Source of the DNA: Pisaster brevispinus
Lineage: Eukaryota > Echinodermata > Asteroidea > Forcipulatida > Asteriidae
NCBI GenBank assembly: GCA_023634235.1
Contig: JAMKCF010000015.1
Coordinates: 13,364,087 to 13,428,086, forward strand
Direction of reading: 5' to 3'
DNA length: 64,000 nucleotides
The translations under genes were made by a program, and so were the position numbers. Below, piece after piece: positions 22,700 to 34,439 of this stretch; the first letter of the stretch is position 1; each line of letters starts with the position of its first letter. The notes under the pieces were generated by a model. It saw nothing but the letters and a program-made list of their open reading frames with translations. It was not told where the DNA came from and searched no databases.

Positions 22700-23910
22700 T
22701 GGAAAAAAATCCCTTCAGAGTCCTAAGATCCACTGGTAACAAAATATTCTAACGTACAAACCATTGCAGAAACCGAAAACCAGCGAGATCCTGCCGTAAA
22801 GCGCACCCCCACCGTACAGTGCACTCGGCGGATAATGAACTCTTTAATTACTTCGATTACAGCCTGAGGATTTGTGAGAGCTTAAGAGCTAGGGATCGAT
22901 GTATCCATTTCTTGCTTATTGGATGTACCAGAAGAAGTGGATCTGGAGTCATAATCCAACATACAGTTCATGTCACTAACTGTAAGGTCTCACACGTTTC
23001 ACTGCAGAGAGAGTGAAAATAGCACCATGAAGATGAAGCGACTGTTTCCCCCGAGTGGTTTACCGCTTTCTTAACTTGTAATCCTCGATTTACTTGAAAA
23101 TGGCTGGTGATCAGCTTGAGGAATGAGGCCTGTGCGAAGCTGTTAATTAGTCAGTCTGGATGGTGCGAGCCAGTTAAAGCATGGTTTGTAGCTGCAAGTT
23201 TCTGGCAATGCTTTGTTCGATTGGGGTTGTTGATTTGTCTGTTTCGTTTTCAAATGTTGTGTCTTCTCTCTTGCAAGTCAAAATAGTCGAATCCAAAGTT
23301 GGATGTCTGGCTGGAGCAGCGTCTGTTTGTTCGTTTGGGTTTTTTTCTCTTCTTGTGAAGCTGTCAGAGGGCAGTCTTTGACACAGCTAGTCTGTCACTT
23401 TGGTCTGGATACCCACCTCACAACATAAACAGGCTGTGTCCACGTCTCACCGATCTTCCATTACCTACTGGATAGCCAGGTCAGGCCTAGGCGTGTGCAA
23501 AGACAGTGAAGTCTTCACGCACAAGCGGCGGCCATTTTTAAACTCCCCCAAAACCATACTCGATACTCCACTGAAAATAAATCGCATTTATTTTTCGTTA
23601 TAAGGATTGCGTACTATACGCAATAAGCACAACGAATGACTGATACATGGATTTTACGCCTCATTTTGTAGAATGTTGTCAATATTAGTGGGGTCTAATG
23701 CTTTAGTTTTTGTGATGTTGTTAGTAAATTCCATAAGAAATCTAAGCTGTTTTGTCATCTTGGAGCCAAAACCTACTAATCTAACCCTAAGCTTCGTTAC
23801 AGTTTGGTGGGATCAATGACGTCATCGCAGCGCAACTAAATCACGAACACGCGTAATTACAAAAACTCAGACGTGTCTTTTCTACGGAAGCGTATTGCCG
23901 CTACATGAAT
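22700..23910. other. Non-coding; short shared string at 23551
   Basis: CCATACTCGATACTCCACTG near 23551 recurs with one change near 51626, marking another dispersed repeat fragment. A CRE palindrome lies at 23817-23824. No coding-quality frame. Confidence 0.4.
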
Positions 23911-24075
23911 AAAAAAAAATCTCTCTTATCTTGTACGTACACGATAACTTATCGTGTACGTACATGATAAGTCCAAACGTATCGTGTACGTACATGATGT
24001 ACACGTAACTTATCATGTACGTACATGATAAATCCAAACTTATCGTGTACGTACACAATAAGAGATTTTTTTTTT
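23911..24075. mobile_element. Palindromic GTACGTAC array inside an inverted repeat
   Basis: Five copies of GTACGTAC lie at 23933, 23956, 23986, 24017 and 24047, spaced 23, 30, 31 and 30 bases. Most sit in the longer palindrome TTATCGTGTACGTACATGATAA (written in parts: TTATCGTGTACG, TACATGATAA), with a linker like RTCCAAAC between. The array is bounded by AAAAAAAAATCTCTCTTAT on the left and ATAAGAGATTTTTTTTTT on the right, which are inverted repeats. The whole 165 bp is thus a palindrome of palindromes, probably a foldback element. Coding is unlikely. Confidence 0.8.
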
Positions 24076-24170
24076 GGTTAGGTTCGAAAAAAAAAACCTT
24101 TTCGCATAACGTAACAAAATCGGTGATTTGGGGCACCAGAGACTGATTTCATGATGGGCTAATAAAGCTT

Positions 24171-24262
24171 TGTATCAATCTTAGTTGCCAAGCAAAATGT
24201 GATGTCACAATACACGTCACTATGGTGATATTGACAACTGGGTGCTTTGTGATATTGAACCC
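24171..24262 (+). mobile_element. Dispersed repeat family R2, copy 1
   Basis: It shares with 56512-56590 the order TCAATCTTA, TGTGATGTCA, then TCACTATGGT(G/A)ATA and GGTGCTTTG. Two divergent copies over about 80 bp point to an interspersed element of unknown class. Confidence 0.6.
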
Positions 24263-24269
24263 AGGGTTG

Positions 24270-27200
24270 GAGATAAAAATGTCAGTGGCCACACGTAAAA
24301 CGTCTGTGAATTTCGAACGACGGCAAATAAATAAATAAATAAAATAAAATGAAACACTACACGGGGAGCTGGACATATCTAAAAGATGATTCGGATATGA
24401 TTCACAGATAGCCGTGCTGTCAGGTAAATTTCACAGCTGCCGTTGTGGCAAGGTGACCCAACTGCTGCAGCCTTATCCATGAATGACTGATGGCATGTCG
24501 TATGAGCAGAGTAAGCCCAATTTGTCGAGAATGACTTTGACTTCCTCGGGCGCTAGACGTGGGTCCCGCACTTTTTTTTATCAACTTGTATGAAAGGAAC
24601 AACAGTCGGGATGTTTTCTTTTTGTGATGACGTTCATTGCGAATTAATTTATACGCGGCTTCCTGTATTGATATCCAAATTAAAGGTGGATTCTCGCTGG
24701 GAAAAAAAAATACACCCTAAATCAATTTTTATAATTTATGGTAATCTATTTTTAAACTGTACAGTTTAAGAACAATTCTAAGAGCCGCGTTCTATTTTTG
24801 TAATGCCCTTCAACAATATTGTCTATTTTGTTCATATTGTAGCATCAGGAGATCAAGCTGATGGTAGCTAAGCTTAATTTTTAAAATTAATTTAAGAGGG
24901 TGCTACCTTTTTTTAAACTGTTAAACTCCATATGTCTTTTTAATTGGTTTGTTATTTTATATTCTTACCTATGAAATTAATTTTCTTTCTATAAAGTAAT
25001 TACAAATTGAAGTGACAAACAAAATGGAAAGACTTCTACAGCTTTGCAACTATTTCACCGTGGCAGTGGGTTTTTTTCTCTATAAGTACGAGTGCAGTAA
25101 TAGGCATACTTAAAAGTACACTCATCAGTGACACATCCCCATTACCCCCTCCCCAAAACTATCAATCTGAAACTGTTGAAAGAAATTACCCCTCCATTTA
25201 CCCCATACCATTAGCAAAACCCTCATGGATTACCCACTGAATCACAATCTCTAGCCGTCTTCCCTTTCCTTTTGCAATCCTCTCTGAGATTCTTGTCCCG
25301 GAAGCTCACTGCCCCCCCCCCCCTCCCGTCCTAAACCAATGTACTGTCTAGCCCGTGTGATTCTTCCTTAGTCCCCGGCGGTCCCCGCCCGGGCCCTGCC
25401 CCTTGCACTTGCCCGAACGTCTCGGATTTTACCGCTGTGGTTTGATCAACGATGTCATGTAGTTTCCGTTAGTACTTCTTGGGGATTGGGAGGGCTATGG
25501 GGGGCGATGATTGGGGCGAGAAATCGGGGCTTAGCAGCTGAGAGCAGGTCTTCAAAATAGAGAACGAGGTTAAGCATAAAGCATCCTTTAAAACAGAGTT
25601 GGGGAACAGTTGTTGTTGTTGTTGTTATTGTTCGTCTCTTTTTCGGTCTCCCTCTTCTTTCTTGAATCCTGATTTTGGTCTGGGCAGTGGGGAACTATTC
25701 TACCTATATAACACTTGAGCTTTCACCTTTGACATGCTCCTGCCATCTCGATCGTGTTCCTCATGGACACTACTTTACGTAGACCTTTATAACAAGAAGG
25801 GGGCAGCCTCGTTTTGAATTGTCGTTTCAGCCTCGTTTTGAATTACAAACAGGAGACAAATCAAGAGACTGCACTGAGCCAAGCTCCAGAGTAATCAATA
25901 TGTATTCTAACATTTTCTATTTTAAAATAGAAAACAATGTGAACATTTCATAGTCGGCGATAACAAAATTAACAATTTAAAATAAAAATAATAAAACATA
26001 TTTTTTTTAAACAACCTTATGCACGAACAAAATCAATGTAAAGGTTACAGTTTATGTATAGGTTTTTAGAGATCAATTTACTTTACGCTGGTACTCTGAA
26101 ACGTCCATTTTTGATAAAACACGATTTGGTCTGTTCTTGACAGACGCCATTTCATGTCCACCACTTTGAAAAACCTCAAAAAAGGAAAAACACCTTTAAA
26201 CCAACCATTGCATGAACAGCATTTTTTTCTATTTGTTGATGACCTCAGCATAAATCATCCGATGGGTGGGCCGTCAAACGAGTCACAGACTCGGTACAGC
26301 ACCTAGGAGAAAAAAAAATGCGTCCCGCAATAATGACGGGAAAGCCGCAGACTTTACAGTCACGTAAACCCATTTGGCAGCCTCTTAACACCTAGGAATG
26401 ATAAATTTTGTTTTAAAATTAGCGTCCGAAATTCCACCTCACCGCTGTAGAGTCATCGGCTTAAAGTGGCCTTAGGTTCAGATGGGAAAACCCAATACCC
26501 GAACCACCAAAGTCGATTTGAAGAACATCTTAACTAGTCGAGTATAGCGCAATGGTTGGTTGTTGCGATGCGGCTTTCTTTTACGAGATTGTTATAAAAA
26601 CAAAATAAAACAAATTAAAATAGATAAATGAATACAATCTGGTAAATTGTTAGTAATCCATAGCTTTGGTAGTAGTATTTGACTGTTGATTTGCTTGGCA
26701 ATGCTTGTTTATTGTATACATTAGTTTTAACGTTACATTGTAGTTGCAACTATCTTCGTTGTTTAATACTAGTATAATAACTTACCAGGAAAACCGCCCA
26801 GTACCATTAGTGACGTCACACTGTGACGTCAGCGTGTTGATGCTCACTTTTGGTGGTTTACGAAACCAACCAAATGGGTTGAAAACGTTCCAAAATAAGC
26901 TGTACAAAATGTCCGACTGGTAATGGTGCAAGCGAACAAGTTAACTTGAAAAGTTGTGACGTCATCAGTCATGTCCCCAAAGTATTATACATCTATCATG
27001 AAGTTACCGTTGGGTTTGTTTAGGTTGCAAAATTTGTCAGAGTCAAAATGGCCGCCGGGCGCTTTGGCGTAGGACCCATCAATTTGCATCCGTTAGTTCG
27101 AAGTTAACGCTTTGTTGGTCAATTGAGATAAGTTTAGTTTTGTAAGTAGATTTGAATTTATATTAAAAGAAAATAGCCCAATCCAGGAGCTGAGCCGATA

Positions 27201-27430
27201 AACCTGGGGACCGGCGCAGGGATTAAGTGGCACCTCGTGATGTCATGTAAAATTATTTGGCGGGAAATGAGTGGTTTAAGGCTTGGCAGAGCTTGCAGAG
27301 TGGAGAAACCCTAACGCCGCGGGAGATTTATCTGCCAATTTAGCTGAGTTATTGACGGGAATCGGTTGATGGCTTAAAACGTTTAGGAGAGGCCGTTTTA
27401 ACTTTTTTCAAGGAAGGGAAAAGAAATTCT
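24270..27430. other. Non-coding, some CNE-like texture
   Basis: AAATA microsatellite at 24325-24347, poly-C near 25313-25323. 26230-26400 and 27170-27410 are mixed-composition, repeat-free blocks that could be conserved regulatory DNA (they include GGATTA and GGCGGGAAA). Three CRE palindromes cluster at 26811, 26824 and 26957. No gene seen. Confidence 0.35.
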
Positions 27431-27433
27431 CTG

Positions 27434-27663
27434 ACAATCTTGCAGGGGTTGACAGAAGTCTACGCGGTCATTATTTTTGCTATTGCCTCCCTCTCACTGG
27501 TTAACAAACCAAGGAATCCCAAAGGGACCCTAAGTGATCTCAAGGGAAGCGATCAACAACAGCAACAACAACCACAATACCACTCTTCTGACCTGAACTA
27601 CCAGGAGTCTGGACAACTCATAAAGAATTTACTTTTCTATACCAACTTTACAGAACAACTGTG
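27434..27663 (+). other. Possible exon, ordinary composition with Gln run
   Basis: A reading frame follows an acceptor-like CTTGCAG (ending near 27444) and runs to a TGA at 27662-27664. It has a hydrophobic stretch (VIIFAIASLSLV), a short Gln run (QQQQQQ) and a polar tail ending in NLLFYTNFTEQL. No ATG opens it. The composition is less biased than neighbouring frames, but no family is recognised. It may be a terminal exon, an untranslated exon or chance. Confidence 0.2.
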
Positions 27664-27964
27664 ATGTTTACGTGCGTTTCGTTCCCTCCGAACTTCGAAG
27701 AAGGCGGGACATTTGTTTCTTGGCTCCATGATTTCTGGAAGGTTACACGAGATGGATTGTTCTGCCCTTGAAACGTCTTGGAATCAGTCTGAAAGAAGTC
27801 TTGTTCGTGCCTTGAAGAACATCAGTTGAAATCTCATTGATGAGACCGGCTACACAGCCGTGAAAGGTCATCAGAACGTAGCAGACGAACCCCAAATCTT
27901 GTTTCTGTCCAATCCCATCTCCTCACCGCTCAGCCTTTACACGGTTGTTCTTCTTCTTTTGCAG

Positions 27965-28099
27965 CCTGTTCTCTCGTATCACTTTCCCGCCAAAACTCGT
28001 TGGGGCGCGCGGAAAAACCATAACACGCTAGCATCCGGGAACTGTCAAGACAGATGTCTCGATGCATGTGAGCGGTCCGCAACAGGCTGCGAGTTCTGA
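27965..28099 (+). other. Possible exon with Cys-spaced C-terminus
   Basis: A strong acceptor-like tract (GTTCTTCTTCTTTTGCAG) ends at 27964. The open frame after it ends with GNCQDRCLDACERSATGCEF and a TGA. The spacing C-x3-C-x3-C-x7-C is suggestive of a small disulfide-bonded peptide. There is no start codon or signal peptide upstream that I can connect, so this is weak. It lies 300 bases after the frame at 27434-27663, on the same strand. Confidence 0.2.
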
Positions 28100-28707
28100 G
28101 GGACGGGACCTGGGGGAAAGTGCGTCATGGGGAAACTTGAACTGTCGGTAGAAGTTAACTTTGAAACGGGACTAGAACTCACCCTAGTTCTCGCCCCCCC
28201 CCCCACCACCACCTTCGCCCCAGCGTCTCCCCTCAGCAGCATGAGGTCAAAGTACGAGTACCATTACTTGGCAGAAATTGAATTTTGTTGCAAGAAAAAT
28301 ATAAATATAAACCCCCCATTGACCCAATCTGGGCTTCTTATGGGTACAGGCCCTTATCGAAGACAGCATGATCCTTTACTGGGATTAAATTGGTCTGGTT
28401 TACGAATCAAGACTAGTAAATGACCCGTATTCGTGGTCAGTGTGACACCAAAAGAGTCATTCTGATTGAACGGGCGGGTTTGTTCCCCTCTCCGCCCTTC
28501 TTCCTGATGATCAGGATCCAAGTCAAATTCAGACCAGGAGTTTCGTAAGTTTGAACTTCGTTGCACTACGATAACGAAGTAAATGGCTTTCATTCATGAA
28601 CCATTTCGGTTGCTGCAATTAAAAAACATAGATTTTAAAATGTGTCCTTTTGTTTAGAAGTATTTAGTTTGGTATTGGTGTGAACTGTATTGCTGTTTTG
28701 TTCTAAG
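28100..28707. other. Non-coding, nothing specific seen
   Basis: Contains a poly-C run near 28194-28204 followed by CACCACCACC. The translations here are short and repeat-driven. Confidence 0.35.
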
Positions 28708-28895
28708 TCTTGTTCCTGCTCCTGTTCTTGTTCTTGTTCTTGTTCTTGTACTTGTTTTTGTTCTTGTTTCTGTTCTTGTTCTTGTTCTTGTACTTGTTCT
28801 TGTTCTTGTTCTTGTTCTTGTTCTTGTTCTTGTTCTTGTTCTTGTTCTTGTTCTTGTTCTTGTTCTTGTTCTTGTTCTTGTTCTTGTTCTTGTTG
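28708..28895. repeat. TTCTTG hexanucleotide array
   Basis: About 30 units of TTCTTG, with a few C or A substitutions concentrated in the first 90 bases (CTGTTC, TTGTAC). The right two thirds are nearly perfect, so expansion is recent on that side. A second array of the same unit lies at 51910-52099. Confidence 0.95.
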
Positions 28896-28899
28896 GAAA

Positions 28900-31800
28900 A
28901 AATAAGCATTGCAGGTAGGAACTGAAAACCCAAAACCGATACAATGTCCTAACCTGAGACTGGATGTGAACTGGAGTTCATAGAAGTGAAAGTTATGGGG
29001 GAAATATGGAACTTGCATCGATACCGCATTGTCTCTTCTCCCGCAGTGTCATTTTTTACAACCAAACGCCATCCTGATACTCAACACACAGCCCTGGCGA
29101 GGCGTCTCGTCACTTTACACGGTGCACTTTCCCCTAGTGCTCTGGCAAACAACACCCCAGGCTAGAAGCCGGCTTGAACTTGCTCCGTGGCTTGTACCAA
29201 AATCCATTGACTGCCCCCTGGAGAATTCTTCGCAAGCCGTAGTTTCCGCGTAGACCCCAACTGTGTTATGTCTTCACTAAAGTCTGAAAGGGACTCGACC
29301 TTTCAGAAAAAAGGAGCATTTATAGCAACCTGGAAAACTAAACAAAATAATAGGTTCTTCATTAACAAATATAACAGAGATTATTGTTGTTTCTTTAAGC
29401 ATGTTTTTTTGGTTTGTCTTTCTTTGTGTGCTAACTCATATTTCGGATGTCTTTGTTTCAAACGGGAAGCAAGAAAGTTGTTTACGACTTTGCCTCACCT
29501 GTCTGTTGACATCATTGGCAATGATTTAAACCACGCCCCTTTCAGCTGTTACATAATCAATATCCTCCAATGACCGGGGCCCTCTGGATCGGTCCCGTAA
29601 CTCCGGAAGTTTCCACACTTCTTTGATGTAACCTTGCGAAGGTGGCAAGTACAGTGAGTGATGTCATTATAGAAAACGGTCCAATAAAATGTGTTATTGA
29701 CCCATCGAGAAACCTCGCTTTCCCGTAGTGCGGGGCAGTTAGCACTGCCTGCGTAAAACCTCTATAATTAATCAATGTATAGCTCAAGGTCCTTCAATGT
29801 CTAAAAAGTACACCTTACAAGAATTGATGGTACGTTTTCAGATGTCGAAAATACCAAAAGTGCCGTGACCTTGTCAGTTCTTTTTTTTTGTTACCTGGCG
29901 TGCTTGTGGTCCCCTTCTCTGATTTGCACAGGGGTCGGATGCATTAATCAACGAGACAGGCCAGATGGGTAACCCGTTTGTGGAGGGGGGTCGTGACGTC
30001 ATTGACGGTGGGGCCCTCCGTAGCGATGACATATCGGCCCAAGAGGCACGTCTGCTGTTGGTTGTTTTTTCTTGCGAGACTAGGTTCAAGGTTTAACGGG
30101 TCGTCGATGTTGTTTGAACGGTGGCGGCGTAGGCGAAAAACTCCTTGGGCGAATTCCTTGGTCTTGGTGAAGCTGGTAAATATTTATGGGGGTAGACTGT
30201 GTCGTTTGCAACGTGACTCTGTAATTAACTAAAAACAACGAGGCGCTTGATGAAAATATCATAGAATGGAGAAAATTAAACTTCCGTAAGATTTAAACTA
30301 AAATTAAAAATAAATAATAAACAACAATTTAGATTAATACAATAATTGGACAGCAGCATGAGGACAGCTGTTTCATAACAACAACTGACGAATGTATTAG
30401 ACAATTAAATCTAAACAATAAAACGGTCATTAAAAGGAAAAAAGCAACTTGTGACCTGAAAGTTTTATTTTTGCAAAATTCAAGAAATAAAACAATAATT
30501 TCGGACTCTTGCGAAGAAAATCTTACAAGTTTTTCTCAGTATTCTTCGGAATAGACGGAAGCCGAATTTCGTGTCGCGAGTAACACAGTTTCAGTCCGTG
30601 TCGGTAAAAACACTAAAGGGGGAAAAAAAGGAGTGGAAAATAAGTGACAAAAAACATCCGAAGTTAGTGACAAGTTAGCAGGAAGGCATTTCATTAACAT
30701 GAAACCAAACAGCGTTTGAAGGAAGTTTACGAAGCAGTGATAAATCGCCCCGTAACGGGAAATCTGACATGAGACATTTGAGTTATGACATGTGGCGGTC
30801 GCGAGAGGGAAAGTTCGCAGTACTTTTCTTACATTTCAACTGCATCTGGGACACACAGTCACACAAAGAAAAGAGAAGGAGAAAAAAAAAGAAGCACAAA
30901 ATTGCTCGAACATGATGGCGTTTCAACGTGCAATCGTATATTTAGGTTTGACATTTTGGATTCGCAAAAGCTAGCATTACCGTCGATGTTGTTGATTGAG
31001 TGTTGGGTTTCTGTCCCGGTCTAGGAGTTGACTTTTAAGCCATCGAAAGGACAAACACAAAAGTGATATTTACAGAGAGTCTGGAATATTGCCGCTCACT
31101 CCTGAAATTATTTCTGGAAACGTATCTGATTACGAATGGTGTAAAACGGTTTTCCCCCCTGCTAAACTCGTGGCTTAATACTATGTTTTGAGATGGCCTC
31201 TTTTTCAAAGGTTTATTGTTTTAACTTGTGATTTATTACCTTTATGGTTAATGTACTGTACACAAATGGGCCCAGTTTCACGTAAGTTTATTTAATTACT
31301 TATTTGGTTATTTATTTATAATATTACCATTGTTATTTAGTTGTTACTAGTTTGTTTGGTTTCAGTTTATACGATTTATACCACCGTCTTCAGAGCTTCA
31401 AATAATTCACGTTTTAATCTTTTTGTTTCTGGTTCGAACTTTTACCAGTTACATGGATTTTAAGCAACAGACGCGGGTTTTACAGGCAGCGGAATGCGAT
31501 GTAATCCGTAAAAATTTGAATCACAAATAGGTACAGCCTTTATGTGAGTTTGTGAGATTTCAAGTAAGCAGTGACAATTTTGTTCAATGTTTTCAGACTA
31601 ATAATTATAAAACACATCTGGAATTTTCTAAGGAGACATTACTTCAAATGATCGTGCGAAATAGAAAACAATCGTGGTAGAAAAGAATGCATCCGAAACA
31701 ACAAAAATGTTCCGTGTATTTAAATAGCCTAAAAATAACAACACCTGGGAATGTGTGTACTTGCCGACCTTTCACAACACAACCAGTGATAATTGAAAAC

Positions 31801-33769
31801 CGTGTCTTTGTTTCGATGATTGATTGAAATTAGCGAAAATAAGTTGATGAGATCGGGGCAAATTCCGCATGGAATTGAAAATCTTAACTCGGTTCCGGTT
31901 TTTTTCCAGACGATAAAGTTGAAAGTACTTTTTGCCAACTCTCTAAAGTTTCTCCTCCATGGACCAAGCTTCCATTGTTGGATACTCTAAAGTCCCTAAT
32001 CCCAGAGATTGGTCTTTGGAGAGAGAAAGAGAGAGAGAGAGAGAAAAAAAAAGTTACAAAACAAATGAAGTAGTACAGCGACGGTTTACGCAAGAAAATC
32101 CGGTGGTATATTGCGTGACGTTTGGGTTGGCCCTGTCGGTAACCTCTACCGATCATGCGATGATTTAGAGCGGGGCGGCTGTCAAGCGATCGCCTGGTGC
32201 CAACGGATCGGGACGACGGAGGAGAAAAGCAGGTGAGGATGGCTAGAGCTGAACCTGAAGGCGTGGGAAGAGGAGGCTGTGCTGCCACATGAATGTTACT
32301 AAAAATGCACAGGGACATTATTATTGAAAGCAATAAATATACTTTTTAAGTTATATATTTATTTGTTTACTTGCTTGTTTTGTGTTTGTGTTGTAACGCT
32401 GCATACGAAGCGTGGACATGAGAACAAAAGAGGTCCCCATACTGTAGGGACTTGAAAAACTATGTGGACTTACACACATCCACGCAGTGTTTTTTTTTTT
32501 ACAGTGTTGTGGCACAGAATTTTCCTTAAGTGTGGAGAACAAAGGAATATTCACAGACTGACTGCAATATAGAGCTGTGTGTTGGGGTGTTTGTGAGTGT
32601 TTGTTTTTTCATCAGTCTTGTATGTCTGTTTGTTCATTCATCAATCTGTATATCTATTTATTTATTTGTATTTATGTATCTATTTGTTTACTTATTTGTT
32701 ATGAGACAAACACTTAATAAAAAATTGAGCCTGGACTGTCAAGGGAATACAAAAGTATAAAAACTGTCATTGAGAGATGAGTTCCTCCAGACCCCTGTCG
32801 ACAATAAAACTAGAATTAAATTTATAACTAAAATGGATGTAAATATTTACGTTTTTTTTTGTTTTGTTTTTTGTTTTTGCACAAAAGTAAACCATTCAAC
32901 AAGACTAGTTTCAAAACCCGTGAGATGCGAATTATCCTTGAATCAGACCCGTGAAGCAAGAATAAAGAGAACTCTCAAAAGCAGACCAAGATTCCCGAAG
33001 AACCCTTGCTTAGATTCATACAAAAGATTCTTATAACCTTTTATGATCAAACTGTTTATGGTATCCATACCTTATTACAAGTTGACATTCATATAATTAC
33101 CTGCCTTCATTAAGCGGTATCAAGTCATATAGTGACCAAAAATAATGATTGATTCATAAAAATCAAATGAGCATTTCAAAAACCTTTTATACGAACTTTT
33201 TGCAAATTTGCTCACTATAATATAAAACCATTTTCCTCGAGAATTGAAAATACCATTTATAATGTCTTCATCTGTAATTACTTAAGACAAACGTGCAAGT
33301 TTGGTTACCGTTGAAATAAAAATGTTGTCAAAACTGAAAGTTCGCCGATGGTAAAGTTCAAAGTCAAAGTTATGTAACAAAATGGAGGTATGCGTGTCAC
33401 GGGCGAAGAGAGTACTCTTCGCCTCCAACGTCTTGAGCGATGGATACATGACGTGACTCCTGTTTGTTTTCCTACTACGTAAGTGAACAGTAGCTATCTC
33501 AAAAGGGGGGGTGGTTAAATACCGATCGGAAACAAACTGTGAGGCCCACCTCTGCTTTCTTACATACAATAGTTGTAGAACTAGCAAAATAAAAGTGCCA
33601 GCACCCCACTGCTTGAAGCAGTGGGTACTTACATGCATCTATCAAGTGTGACAAGCCCTACTTCATCATCTCCGAGACTATTGGAGAATGAACTAACGGA
33701 AGTTGGTTTTGTCTTCTTTCTTTTCTTTTTTTCTGTTTCGCAGTTTCGCAGTTTAGCTTTTCGATCTTG
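28900..33769. other. Non-coding, scattered exon-like signals only
   Basis: A strong acceptor-like tract (TGTCTCTTCTCCCGCAG, ending 29045) precedes about 200 bases of mixed composition, but no frame or donor supports an exon. A CRE palindrome lies at 29994-30001. GA-rich microsatellite at 32018-32052. TATT-rich tract at 32640-32700. A perfect 10 bp hairpin with a 1-base loop lies at 33605-33625 (CCCACTGCTT, G, AAGCAGTGGG). The 149-codon minus-strand frame at 31884-32333 lacks any domain. Confidence 0.35.
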
Positions 33770-34128
33770 GCACGCAATCCAACCGTGGCCGGTTGTCACT
33801 CCGAAAATACCGCCTGCTGGTTTACGGCGTTCGAGGGTGACACTTGACGGTGATGTGGGGAGCACACCTGGACGGCTCGGCTCTACCGTCCTCGGACAGC
33901 TTTACACGGCCTCTCTAGCCTCTCTACTCCCACCCCCTTCTCTGGTGTTTAATAGCTTGAGTGACTTATGAATGAGTGTGCACATTGTCACTTGGGAGAC
34001 CCATACACAGGACATTCCTCACGAACGTCAAGCCAGACCTGCCCTTGTACAGTTCAACTTTGGATGCATGTTGGATTTGGTGTTCTATCTGTGGAACGGC
34101 TAAACTTTTCAGGATAAACTTCATCCAG
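33770..34128 (+). other. Possible untranslated exon ending at a strong donor
   Basis: This block is GC-richer than its surroundings and is preceded by the pyrimidine-rich tract TTTCTGTTTCGCAGTTTCGCAG. It ends at ATCCAG followed by GTAAGG (donor GT at 34129), a near-consensus 5' splice site. All frames contain stops near the 3' end, so it would be non-coding. It lies upstream, on the same strand, of the coding exon at 49320, whose acceptor requires an upstream exon. Linking the two is inference. Confidence 0.3.
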
Positions 34129-34208
34129 GTAAGGTTTTGTTTTTCTTATTCATATTATGTATGTGATACTGAAAAAAACGATTGCAAAAAGTACGAGCAG
34201 AAATAATA

Positions 34209-34437
34209 CACTGCAACAACTGGGGTGTTAAGTTTACACCATGGGTGCTGTCTCATATATCTACCAACAATATCATCAAAATGTATACCTTAGGGTGTTC
34301 AATAACACTAATTTCTGCAAAACTATTACACTTGTGTTATTTTAGCACCCTACGATTTTGGTGTTGATTCTCTGTTCGGTTTCTGTACGACGAGACAACA
34401 CCACGGTGTCAATTTTAACACCATAGTTTTTGCAGTG
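34209..34437. mobile_element. MITE-like foldback element, family F1 copy 2
   Basis: Termini CACTGCAACAACTGGGGTG and CCATAGTTTTTGCAGTG are inverted, followed inward by GTTAA(G)TTTACACC and GGTGTCAATTTTAACACC. A central pair of AGGGTGTTCAATAACAC and GTGTTATTTTAGCACCCT folds as in the copy at 16173. The length, 229 bp, matches the 232 bp of the first copy. Divergence between the two shows that they are old relatives. Confidence 0.8.
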
Positions 34438-34439
34438 TG

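Noticed and set aside
23882..24136. Minus-strand frame with repeated YVHD peptides
   Set aside because: The peptide repeat is the translation of the GTACGTAC palindrome array, which explains it fully.
28635..29018. Gln/Glu-repeat protein on the minus strand
   Set aside because: It is the TTCTTG hexanucleotide read in reverse. The flanks show no coding character.
31884..32333. 149-codon minus-strand frame
   Set aside because: It crosses a GA microsatellite that supplies its serine/leucine run and has no recognisable domain or splice context.
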